Assembly (NCBI RefSeq): GCF_008369295.1
Contig: NZ_VOBG01000005.1
Location: 186,001-250,000 of the forward strand
Length of the DNA stretch: 64,000 nt
Direction: 5' to 3'
DNA from: Pseudomonas sp. ANT_H4
Lineage (GTDB): Bacteria > Pseudomonadota > Gammaproteobacteria > Pseudomonadales > Pseudomonadaceae
The position numbers were made by a program, and so were the translations under genes. Shown piece by piece: positions 43,937 through 53,100 of this stretch (its first letter is position 1; the number at the start of each line of letters is the position of its first letter). Under the pieces are notes generated by a model, which was not told where the DNA came from, made no database searches, and saw only the letters and a program-made list of their open reading frames with translations.

Positions 43937-45672
43937 CGAGTCTTGTCCTGATGTTGTTGCTGTTCGTACCAGAATTTACGTCGCAGCAGCTCGCCGGGGT
44001 TGTCCGGGATCTGCCGCAGCCATTGTTCCAGGGCCTGGCGGTGCTCGCCGTCAAGCGGGTTGCCGGTAGGGTGCAAGGGTGGGGTGGTGGTTTGTTCGTC
44101 ACCCAGTTCGCTGCCCGGTACTTCGTTGCCGCCGGCAGGCGGCGTATCGCCGGGCGGCGTTTCGCTGCTGCCGGCCTGGCCGCTGCCGGGTGTGGATTGT
44201 TCGCCGCCGGATGCGCTCTGGCCACTGGTGCCCGGTTGCGCAGTCTGGCCGGGTTGGGTGGTTTCGTCATCCTCGTTCTTGGAGGGCTTGTCGGGTTCGG
44301 GCTCTGGTTCTTCCTGTAGCAGTTTTTCGATCAGGGCCTTGTTCTTCAGCGCCGGTTGTAAGTCCGGTCGGGCTTCCAGAGCCTGTTCATAGGCGTCCAG
44401 GGCCGCTTCCAGCTCACCGCTCCTGGCCAGGGCATTGCCGCGATTGTAATGGGAATAGGCGTCGCTGCCTTCGGCAAAACGCTTGGCGGCGCCGGCATAG
44501 TCACCGGCTTCGTACAGCGCCACGCCTTGCCATTGCGGGTTTTCGAAGTGTTCGGCGGCCTCGCTGGGGCGTTTTTTCTTGAGCAGGTACTGGCCCTGTT
44601 GGTCCGGGCGCAGCCACAGGTCCTGGAAGTCGAAGGCGTAGCTTGGCTGCGGTGCGCCCAGCAACAGCAAGGGCAGGAAGAACAGCCAGCCACGACGGCC
44701 AGCGCAGGCGGCGAGCAGCAATAGCGGAAGGAGTAGCCAGTAACCCTGGTCGGCCCAGGTGTCCAGTTGCAGTAGCTGGCCGTCGTTGCGCAAGGCTTGC
44801 GGGCCGTCGAGCAGGCCGAGGTTGCGCAGGTCCTTGTCGTCCAGGCGCGCTTGCCGGTAGCGACCGCCCATTTCGCTGGCGAAGGCCTTGAGGGTCGGAC
44901 TGTCGAGGCGTGGTATCAGGATTGCGCCCTGATCGTCCTTGAGGAACTCGCCGCTCTCTTGAGTCACCGGGGTGCCTTCACGGCTGCCGATGCCGAGGAC
45001 CGACAGGCTCGGTGCTTGACTGCCTTGCAGTAGCAGGCGAATGCCCTGGCGTTCTTGTTTGGACAGCGACGAGCCAATCAGCAGCAAGCGCCCCTGGCCC
45101 AGTCCGCCGTGCTTAAGCAGGCTCAAGGCTTTTTCCACGGCCAGGTCGGCGCGGTGGCCGGCCTCGGGCATGATCGAGGGACGCAGGGCTTCCAGCAGGT
45201 TGTGGCTGGTGGCCAGGTCATCCGACAGCGGCACCAGGGTGTGGGCGCTGCCGGCATAGACGACGATGGCGGTCTGCGCGTCGCTGCGGGCCTGAAGCAG
45301 GTCGAACAACTTGCGCCGCGCCTGTTCCAGGCGATTGGGTGGGCTGTCGGTGGCGAGCATTTCCGGGGTCAGCTCCAGCAGTACCACCAGCGGGTCCGCG
45401 GGTTTTTGGCTGGTCAGCTCCACACGCTGCCAGCTGGGGCCGAGCAAGGCCAGCACCGCCAGCAGCCAGGCCAGGCCCAGCAACAGCCATGGTGATTTAC
45501 TTTCCCGGCCATTACCGCCACTGAGCAACGCGGCGTGAAAGGCCGGCGGCAGAATCATCTGCCAGCGCCCGGCGCGCTTTTGTCGATGCCATAACTGCCA
45601 CAGTAACCAGCCGAGCACCGGCAGCAGCAACAGCCACCAGGGATGGAACCAGTGCGGCCACAAAGTGATCAT
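43933..45672 (-). CDS. BatB/BatC fusion: degenerate VWA domain plus TPR
   Basis: This 579-residue protein has a short membrane segment near the start (WWLLLLPVLGWLLWQL), a VWA-like domain (about 80-300), further membrane segments near 310-345, and a TPR motif HYNRGNALARSGELEAALDAYEQ near 400-425. Next comes a long low-complexity Glu/Pro/Thr/Gly/Ser linker and a C-terminal charged segment (GEHRQALEQWLRQIPDN). The metal-site motif that should read D-x-S-x-S reads ELTPE, so metal binding is probably lost. The ATG at 45672 overlaps the preceding stop by ATGA. It joins the roles of BatB and BatC in one protein. Confidence 0.8.
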   Translation of the reverse strand: MITLWPHWFHPWWLLLLPVLGWLLWQLWHRQKRAGRWQMILPPAFHAALLSGGNGRESKSPWLLLGLAWLLAVLALLGPSWQRVELTSQKPADPLVVLLELTPEMLATDSPPNRLEQARRKLFDLLQARSDAQTAIVVYAGSAHTLVPLSDDLATSHNLLEALRPSIMPEAGHRADLAVEKALSLLKHGGLGQGRLLLIGSSLSKQERQGIRLLLQGSQAPSLSVLGIGSREGTPVTQESGEFLKDDQGAILIPRLDSPTLKAFASEMGGRYRQARLDDKDLRNLGLLDGPQALRNDGQLLQLDTWADQGYWLLLPLLLLAACAGRRGWLFFLPLLLLGAPQPSYAFDFQDLWLRPDQQGQYLLKKKRPSEAAEHFENPQWQGVALYEAGDYAGAAKRFAEGSDAYSHYNRGNALARSGELEAALDAYEQALEARPDLQPALKNKALIEKLLQEEPEPEPDKPSKNEDDETTQPGQTAQPGTSGQSASGGEQSTPGSGQAGSSETPPGDTPPAGGNEVPGSELGDEQTTTPPLHPTGNPLDGEHRQALEQWLRQIPDNPGELLRRKFWYEQQQHQDKTR

Positions 45673-46769
45673 CGACGCCTCCGCAAACGCAAGCGTTTGA
45701 GGCGCTGACGCCATTCAGGGTGCTGTTGCAGAAAGTGGCGCTTGCTGAATATTTTTTGTACAAGTCGGTTGAAAAGCCGTTGCAGGGCGTTGTCCGGCCA
45801 GCGTTCGTGGATGACCAGCAGCATGCTGAGGATCAGCGCCAGGGCCAGTGGGCCGCTGTAGAGCGCCTGGGCCGGGCGGGCCTGGGTGGGTTGCTGAGTC
45901 ACTGGCTCAAGCTGGTCGAGGGTTTCCTTGATTGCTTGCAGTTCCTCACTGTCGCGGGCCCGGAAGTAGCGGCCACCAGTGACCTCGGCAATGGCCTTGA
46001 GGGCCGGCTCGTCGAGGTCCAGGCTCGGGTTGAGGCCGAGCATGCCCAGGGTGCCGGTTTGTTCGGGGTCGGCGCCAATGCCGATGGGGTAGATCTTCAC
46101 GCCTTCTTCGGCGGCCAGGCGGGCAGCAGTCAGCGGGTCGATTTGGCCACCGTTGTTGGCGCCGTCGGTTACCAGGATCAGCACCCGGCTTTGTGCCGGC
46201 CGCTGGCGCAGGCGTTTGAGGGCCAGGCCAATAGCATCACCGATGGCGGTGTTTTTCCCGGCTATACCAATGCGGGCCTCATCCAGCCAGGTGCGCACGG
46301 TACGTCGGTCAAAGGTCAGCGGCGCTTGCAGGTAGGCCTGGCTGCCGAACAGGATCAGGCCGACGCGGTCGCCTTCGCGGCCTTCAAGGAAGTCGCCAAG
46401 CAGGTGCTTGACCAGGCTCAGGCGGCTGACATCTTCGTCCTGCCACTGCATATCGGGGAAGTCCATTGAACCGGACACGTCCACCGCCACGAGCAAGTCG
46501 CGACCGCTGGCGGCTATCGGCAAGGGTTCGCCGAGCCATTCCGGGCGTGCGGCGGCGGTCAACAGCAGCAGCCACAGGACCACGAACGGCGCTTGCTGGC
46601 GCCAGCCTGGCAGATTCACTCGGGCACGGCGGCGCGCTAGGCCTTCCAGGTCGCCGAGGAAACTGACTTTCAGGGCGGGCTCGCCGCTGTCGGCCGTTGG
46701 CAGGATGATTCGCAGCAACCAGGGCAATGGCAGCAGGGTGAAGATCCACGGCCAGGCGAACTCAAACAT
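45669..46769 (-). CDS. BatA-type VWA domain membrane protein
   Basis: This 366-residue protein has a membrane segment near the start (FAWPWIFTLLPLPWLL), a VWA domain with an intact MIDAS motif DVSGSMD and later LVTDGANNGG, and a C-terminal membrane segment (ALALILSMLLVIH). The membrane-anchored VWA domain is typical of BatA. It overlaps DUF4381 by 8 bp at its start and the BatB/C-like gene by ATGA at its end. Confidence 0.88.
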   Translation of the reverse strand: MFEFAWPWIFTLLPLPWLLRIILPTADSGEPALKVSFLGDLEGLARRRARVNLPGWRQQAPFVVLWLLLLTAAARPEWLGEPLPIAASGRDLLVAVDVSGSMDFPDMQWQDEDVSRLSLVKHLLGDFLEGREGDRVGLILFGSQAYLQAPLTFDRRTVRTWLDEARIGIAGKNTAIGDAIGLALKRLRQRPAQSRVLILVTDGANNGGQIDPLTAARLAAEEGVKIYPIGIGADPEQTGTLGMLGLNPSLDLDEPALKAIAEVTGGRYFRARDSEELQAIKETLDQLEPVTQQPTQARPAQALYSGPLALALILSMLLVIHERWPDNALQRLFNRLVQKIFSKRHFLQQHPEWRQRLKRLRLRRRR

Positions 46770-47256
46770 GTTTGCGAATCCAGGTGTCGACGGCCTGGGT
46801 CAGGCCGGCGATGGCCTTGTCGTCGAGTTTGCATTCTGGCTTGTAGGCGCCTTCCACCAGTACCATCCAGCGTGTAAGCCCGGCGGCCGGGCAACGGTTG
46901 TCGAGGAACGCCAGCCATTTGCGACCGTTGAGGGTGTGGCTCTGGCTATAGGGGTAGTCGTTGCGACACAGGCGCTTGAGCAGGCCGTTGAGTTGCTGCA
47001 GCCAGGCACCGGCCGGGGCGCCGTCGTAGGGTTTGGGCATCAGCGCCAGTTCCGCCAGGGCGGCGATGCGCAGCGGGTCGAGGGGCTGTTCGGCACGGGC
47101 CAGCGGGCGCTTGGTCGGCAGGAAGCGGCGCAGCGTCCACAGGCCCCAGGCGGCGAGCAGGATGAGCAGCAGCAACAGCCACCAGCCTGGCGCTGGCGGC
47201 CAGAAGCCGATGGGCGGCGGGGCGATCAGCGGTTGCAGCTGTTCAAGGCCGTTCAT
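46762..47256 (-). CDS. DUF4381 membrane protein of the MoxR/Bat operon
   Basis: This 164-residue protein has one membrane segment near residue 30-45 (WWLLLLLILLAAWGLWTL) and a cytosolic part with LCRNDYPYSQSHTLNGRKWLAFLD, the hallmark of DUF4381. The family is always found in MoxR-DUF58-VWA operons. Its start overlaps the DUF58 stop by ATGA. Function is unknown. Confidence 0.82.
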   Translation of the reverse strand: MNGLEQLQPLIAPPPIGFWPPAPGWWLLLLLILLAAWGLWTLRRFLPTKRPLARAEQPLDPLRIAALAELALMPKPYDGAPAGAWLQQLNGLLKRLCRNDYPYSQSHTLNGRKWLAFLDNRCPAAGLTRWMVLVEGAYKPECKLDDKAIAGLTQAVDTWIRKHV

Positions 47257-48185
47257 TGCTTTTTGCCCGGACGTTGCGGGTTAAGGTATTCGCGCAACTG
47301 CTCGATCATTTCGCTCTGGGTGCTCAAAGGCATGAGCAATATCCGCAGCTTTTGCGCGAGCAACTCCCAGCGCGCGCTACGTGCTTCGGCCTGGGCCTTG
47401 TAGGCCTGGCGCAGGTCGAAATTCAGGGTGTCGATTTCCAACTGTGCGCCGCGTTCGGCAAACCGCAGCAGCCCAGCGGCGGGCAGGGCATGGTCCAGCG
47501 GGTCAGAGACCGGCAACAGCAGCAGGTCGCAGTGCCGTGACAGCAGGCTAAGCTGTTGCTCGGCGCCTTCGGTGAGGGCGCGTTCGTCGCAGATTACGAT
47601 TACCAGGCTACCGGGGCGCAAAACTTCCCTGCCACGGCGCAAGGCCATGCCGAGGGCATCGTGGTCCGGCAGGCTTTCGGTGTTCAGGCTCTGGTTGACC
47701 CGCACCAGACGGTTGAGCAGTTGCAGCAGGCTTTGCTTGCTGCGCCGCGGCTTGATTTCGTAATGCTCGTTGTCGCCGAACACCAGCCCGCCAACACGGT
47801 CGTTATGCCCCAGTGCCGCCCAACCGATCAGGCTCGCCGCCTGGGCCGCCAGCACCGACTTGAACATCAGCCCCGAGCCGAAGAACAACCGGCAGCTTTG
47901 CTCCACCATGATAAAGATCGGCCGCTCCCGCTCTTCGTGGAACAGCTTGGTGTGGGGTTCCTGGGTGCGGGCGGTGACGCGCCAGTCAATGGTGCGCACA
48001 TCGTCCCCGGCCTGGTAGACCCGCACCTGATCGAAGTCGACACCGCGACCCCGCAGTTTCGAGTGGTGTAAGCCGATCAACGGGCTGCGCTGGCTCGGCG
48101 TGGAAAACAGTTGCACTTCCCGCACGCGATGACGCATCTCGATCAATTCGCTCAGGGTGACGCGGGTACCATCGCCAGTGCTCAT
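47253..48185 (-). CDS. DUF58 protein of the MoxR/Bat operon
   Basis: This 310-residue protein carries the DUF58 features: DDVRTIDWRVTARTQEPHTKLFHEER-type segment (residues near 65-90) and VEQSCRLFFGSGLMFKS. DUF58 proteins accompany MoxR ATPases and may bind them through a VWA-like fold. The ATG at 48185 is chosen. The frame also allows a TTG at 48194, and neither has a strong ribosome-binding site, so the start is uncertain. No membrane segment is seen. Confidence 0.86.
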   Translation of the reverse strand: MSTGDGTRVTLSELIEMRHRVREVQLFSTPSQRSPLIGLHHSKLRGRGVDFDQVRVYQAGDDVRTIDWRVTARTQEPHTKLFHEERERPIFIMVEQSCRLFFGSGLMFKSVLAAQAASLIGWAALGHNDRVGGLVFGDNEHYEIKPRRSKQSLLQLLNRLVRVNQSLNTESLPDHDALGMALRRGREVLRPGSLVIVICDERALTEGAEQQLSLLSRHCDLLLLPVSDPLDHALPAAGLLRFAERGAQLEIDTLNFDLRQAYKAQAEARSARWELLAQKLRILLMPLSTQSEMIEQLREYLNPQRPGKKQ

Positions 48186-48190
48186 GGGGG

Positions 48191-49150
48191 TCAAGCGACG
48201 GCAACGACGTCGAGAATGCGTTGCACCACACGGTCCTGGTCAATGCCGGCCGCTTCGGCCTCGAACGACAGAATGATCCGGTGGCGCAGCACGTCGAAGA
48301 GCACCGCCTGGATATCTTCGGGGCTGACAAAGTCGCGACCGGCCAGCCAGGCGTGGGCCCGAGCGCAACGGTCGAGGGCAATCGAGCCCCGGGGGCTGGC
48401 GCCATAGGCAATCCATTCGGCCATTTCCGGGTCGAACTTGGCCGGGGTTCGGGTGGCCATCACCAGTTGCACCAGGTACTCCTCCACGGCGTCGGCCATG
48501 TACAGGCCAAGGATTTCCTTGCGCGCAGCGAAGATTGCTTGCTGGCTGACCCGGCGCTCGGGCTTGGTTTCACCGTTGAGGGCTTCGCCGCGGGCCTGCT
48601 GCAGGATGCGCCGTTCGACGGCGGCATCGGGGAAGCCGATCTTGACGTGCATCAGGAAGCGATCGAGTTGGGCTTCGGGCAGGGGATAGGTGCCTTCCTG
48701 CTCGATGGGGTTTTGCGTGGCCATTACCAGAAACAGCGGCGACAGCTCATAAGTACTGCGCCCGACACTGACCTGACGCTCAGCCATGGCTTCGAGCAAC
48801 GCCGATTGAACCTTGGCCGGGGCACGGTTGATTTCGTCCGCCAGCACCAGGTTGTGGAAGATCGGCCCTTGCTGGAACACGAAACTGCCGGTTTCCGGAC
48901 GATAGATCTCGGTGCCGGTGATGTCGGCGGGCAGCAGGTCGGGGGTGAACTGGATGCGATGGAACTGCGCTTCGATCCCTTCGGCAAGCTCTTTGATTGC
49001 CTTGGTCTTGGCCAGGCCCGGTGCGCCCTCAACCAGCATATGGCCGTCGGCGAGCAGGGCAATGAGCAGGCGCTCGATGAGTTTTTCCTGGCCGAGAATC
49101 TGCGTAGAAAGAAAGGTTCGCAGCGCGAGCAGCGCTTCACGATGTTCCAT
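48191..49150 (-). CDS. MoxR-family AAA+ ATPase
   Basis: This 319-residue AAA+ protein has Walker A GAPGLAKTK near residues 39-47, Walker B LADEINRAPAKVQ near 108-120, sensor 1 MATQNPIEQEGTYPLPEAQLDRF near 147 (too long to write in full), and the C-terminal lid. MoxR proteins act as chaperones for metal insertion or protein assembly, with VWA partners encoded alongside. It is the first gene of a six-gene operon (moxR-DUF58-DUF4381-batA-batB/C-batD). A REP hairpin lies about 160 bp upstream. Confidence 0.92.
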   Translation of the reverse strand: MEHREALLALRTFLSTQILGQEKLIERLLIALLADGHMLVEGAPGLAKTKAIKELAEGIEAQFHRIQFTPDLLPADITGTEIYRPETGSFVFQQGPIFHNLVLADEINRAPAKVQSALLEAMAERQVSVGRSTYELSPLFLVMATQNPIEQEGTYPLPEAQLDRFLMHVKIGFPDAAVERRILQQARGEALNGETKPERRVSQQAIFAARKEILGLYMADAVEEYLVQLVMATRTPAKFDPEMAEWIAYGASPRGSIALDRCARAHAWLAGRDFVSPEDIQAVLFDVLRHRIILSFEAEAAGIDQDRVVQRILDVVAVA

Positions 49151-49310
49151 CGTTGACGGTTCCTGGAAAGGTGAGCCTGGGTGCTTGGAAAAACACCGGG
49201 GCTTGGGGGCCTTACTTTAATGCATCAGAGGGTGCGGCGACTAACTGCGCGGGGGTATTTTTGGGAGTTGTGGGAAATATCCGAGGTTTTTGCAGGCTGG
49301 CACAGACCTT

Positions 49311-49340
49311 TGTGGCGAGCGAGCAAGCTCCCTCGCCACA
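49311..49340. repeat. Single REP hairpin
   Basis: TGTGGCGAGCGAGCAAGCTC followed by CCTCGCCACA folds on itself. It lies 18 nt past the stop of the acidic 116-residue protein, so it may also end or protect that transcript. Confidence 0.75.
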
Positions 49341-49357
49341 TTGAGCGGTTTTGGCGG

Positions 49358-49708
49358 CTAGATTCGGATATAGGTCCCGGTACCCTTGAGAATGTTCTGC
49401 AAGGTTTCTTCCACTTCAGCCAAGTCCGAGGCATCGGTGCCGTGGGTGATCTCCAGATGATCACTGCCGCCCAATGCATCCGCATCGGCCGCCGCAATCT
49501 CCACCAGCAATCGCGTGGCGCTCAGGGTGATTTTCAGCCCATCCAGGGTCGACGGCTCGTAATCCCAGGTGACCTCCACCTCGTCCTCATCCGGATAACG
49601 GGTCAGCATGAACATCTCGCCCTTGTCGCCGTGGCAGCAGAGCATGGCCATGTTGTCTTCTTCGTCATCGCACGGGTTGACGATCAGGTGGGCGGTGGTC
49701 AGTTGCAT
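49358..49708 (-). CDS. Acidic cytosolic protein of unknown function
   Basis: This 116-residue protein begins MQLTTAHLIVNPCDDEEDN and is strongly acidic (DEDEVEVTWDYEP). It has no signal peptide or membrane segment. Cys pairs appear (CCHG near residue 24-27). The ATG at 49708 follows CAGGATTTGAC. I recognise no family. The gene stands alone, divergent from gdhB by a 480-bp gap. Confidence 0.55.
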   Translation of the reverse strand: MQLTTAHLIVNPCDDEEDNMAMLCCHGDKGEMFMLTRYPDEDEVEVTWDYEPSTLDGLKITLSATRLLVEIAAADADALGGSDHLEITHGTDASDLAEVEETLQNILKGTGTYIRI

Positions 49709-50188
49709 GTCAAATCCTGTCTGGGGGAGGGTGCAGCAGGGCAATTGTGCCATTGCGGCGAATTTTGTGCTGCATCCTGTGTCAGTAGTTGTGGCATGAC
49801 CTGGCGGGCTGTATCAGTCATTTCCGGTACTCGGAGGGTCAGGATTTGTCTGAAAATGCCAGGTTGCCGAAGTCGCAACCCGCCAGCTGCGTGCCGATGA
49901 CCGAATATGTCGCAGCATCGCAAGCAGCGGTCTTCCTACACTCGTTAAGCTGCGCAACGGATGAGCGCCTGCCAGGACTCCGACCTGCCCGTCGTACCGT
50001 CGTCTGGAAAGCGGCTCATTTTATGTTCGTGGATAGACAGTTGAATGTGACCTCACTGTCTTGTCCAGCTTCACCCACCTGTCACTCTGAATTCGTTATG
50101 GTAGACCCCGATCAGAGCTGACGGTCTCCCCGCAAGGGGATAACACGCGACGCTTCCATTAATAACAAGCCCAAGCGGAGTACCACAG
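49709..50188. other. 480-bp gap upstream of gdhB
   Basis: No gene, repeat or clear regulatory motif was found. GC content and codon-like patterns do not point to a missed frame. A long leader for gdhB is possible. GGAG at 50176 gives the gdhB ribosome-binding site. Confidence 0.5.
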
Positions 50189-53100
50189 ATGGCGTTCTTC
50201 ACCGCAGCCAGCAAAGCCGACTTCCAGCACCAACTGCAAGCGGCACTGGCCCAGCACATCAGTGAACAGGCACTGCCACAAGTGGCGCTGTTCGCTGAAC
50301 AATTTTTCGGCATTATTTCCCTGGATGAGCTGACCCAGCGTCGCATGTCCGACCTGGCCGGTTGCACCCTGTCTGCCTGGCGCCTGCTTGAGCGCTTTGA
50401 TCACACCCAACCGCAAGTGCGCGTCTACAACCCCGATTACGAACGTCACGGCTGGCAATCGACTCACACCGCGGTCGAAGTGCTGCACCACGACCTGCCA
50501 TTTCTGGTGGACTCGGTGCGCACCGAACTGAACCGCCGTGGCTACAGCATCCACACCCTGCAAACCACCGTGCTCAGCGTGCGTCGTGGCAAGAAGGGCG
50601 AGTTGTTGGAAGTCCTGCCCAAGGGCACACAGGGCGACGATGTCCTGCAAGAATCGTTGATGTACCTGGAAATCGACCGCTGCGCCAACGCTGCCGAGCT
50701 GAGTATCCTGAGCAAGGAACTTGAGCAGGTGCTGGGCGAAGTACGCGTCGCCGTCGCCGATTTTGAACCGATGAAGGACAAGGTCCAGGAACTGCTGGCC
50801 GGTATCGACTCCAGCGCCTTCGCCATCGAAGGCGAAGAAAAAGCCGAGATCAAGAGCTTCCTCGAATGGCTGGTGGGCAACCACTTCACCTTCCTGGGCT
50901 ATGAAGAGTTTGTGGTACGTGACGAGGCAGATGGCGGTCATATCGAATATGACGCCGACTCCTTCCTCGGTCTGACCAAATTGCTGCGCTCCGGCCTCAC
51001 CGCCGACGACCTGCGCATCGAAGACTACGCTGTCAATTACCTGCGTGAACCGGCCGTCCTGTCGTTCGCCAAGGCAGCACACCCAAGCCGCGTGCACCGC
51101 CCGGCCTACCCGGACTACGTGTCGATCCGCCAGATCAACGCCGACGGCAAGGTCATCAAGGAATGCCGCTTCATGGGCCTCTACACCTCTTCGGTGTACG
51201 GCGAAAGCGTGCGGGTGATCCCGTATATCCGTCGCAAGGTCGCGGAAATCGAACGTCGTTCCGGCTTCCAGGCCAAGGCGCATTTGGGCAAGGAACTGAC
51301 CCAAGTGGTCGAAGTCCTGCCCCGCGATGACCTGTTCCAGACCCCGGTAGACGAACTGTTCAGCACTGTGATGTCGATTGTGCAGATCCAGGAGCGTAAC
51401 AAGATTCGCGTGTTCCTGCGCAAAGATCCCTACGGTCGCTTCTGCTACTGCCTGGCCTACGTGCCGCGTGACATTTATTCCACCGAAGTGCGCCAGAAGA
51501 TCCAGCAAGTGCTGATGGATCGCCTGAAAGCCTCGGACTGCGAGTTCTGGACCTTCTTCTCCGAGTCCGTTCTGGCCCGTGTACAACTGATTCTGCGGGT
51601 TGATCCAAAAAACCGCCTGGACATCGACCCGCTGCTGCTGGAAAAAGAAGTGGTGCAGGCCTGCCGCAGCTGGCAGGACGACTACGCCAGCCTGGTGGTT
51701 GAAAGCTTTGGCGAAGCCCACGGCACAAACGTGCTGACAGACTTCCCCAAAGGCTTCCCCGCGGGCTACCGTGAACGCTTTGCCGCGCACTCGGCCGTGG
51801 TCGATATGCAGCATTTGCTTAACCTGACCGAAGCCAAGCCGCTGGTGATGAGCTTCTATCAGCCGCTGGGCCACGTGACGGGCCAGCAAGAGCTGCACTG
51901 CAAGCTCTATCACGCTGACACGCCGCTGGCGTTGTCCGACGTGCTGCCGATCCTGGAAAACCTCGGCCTGCGCGTGCTGGGTGAATTCCCGTACCGCCTG
52001 CGCCACGCCAACGGTCGCGAGTTCTGGATTCATGATTTCGCGTTCACCGCCGCCGAAGGCCTGAACCTCGACATCCAGCAACTGAACGACACCCTGCAGG
52101 ACGCGTTTGTGCACATCGTCAACGGCGATGCCGAGAACGATGCGTTCAACCGCCTGGTGCTGACCGCCGGCCTGCCATGGCGCGATGTCGCGCTGCTGCG
52201 TGCCTATGCCCGTTACCTGAAGCAGATTCGCCTGGGCTTTGACCTGGGTTACATCGCCAGCACCCTGAACAACCACACCGATATCGCTCGCGAGCTGACC
52301 CGGTTGTTCAAAACCCGCTTCTACCTGGCGCGCAAACTCACCAGCGACGACCTGGAAGACAAGCAGCAACGTCTGGAACAAGCGATTCTGGCGGCCCTGG
52401 ACGATGTTCAGGTGCTCAACGAAGACCGCATCCTGCGTCGCTACTTGGACCTGATCAAGGCCACTTTGCGTACCAACTTCTACCAGACTGACGCCAACGG
52501 TCAGAACAAGTCGTACTTCAGTTTCAAGTTCAACCCGCATGCGATTCCTGAACTGCCCAAGCCCGTGCCGAAGTTTGAAATCTTCGTTTACTCGCCTCGT
52601 GTCGAAGGCGTGCACCTGCGCTTTGGCAACGTTGCGCGCGGTGGCCTGCGCTGGTCGGACCGTGAAGAAGACTTCCGTACCGAAGTGCTGGGCCTGGTAA
52701 AAGCCCAGCAAGTGAAAAACTCGGTGATCGTGCCGGTGGGCGCCAAGGGCGGCTTCCTGCCCCGTCGCCTGCCATTGGGCGGCGGTCGGGACGAGATCGC
52801 GGCTGAGGGCATTGCCTGCTACCGCATCTTCATTTCCGGCCTGTTGGACATTACCGACAACCTGAAAGACGGCGCCCTGGTGCCACCGTTGAACGTGGTC
52901 CGCCACGACGACGATGACCCGTACCTGGTAGTGGCCGCCGACAAAGGCACCGCGACCTTCTCCGACATCGCCAACGGCATTGCCATCGACTACGGCTTCT
53001 GGCTCGGCGATGCGTTCGCTTCCGGTGGTTCGGCCGGTTACGACCACAAGAAAATGGGCATCACCGCCAAGGGCGCGTGGGTCGGTGTGCAGCGTCACTT

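Noticed and set aside
48221..49156. Open frame of 311 codons on the plus strand
   Set aside because: It is antisense to the MoxR gene, whose motifs are clear.
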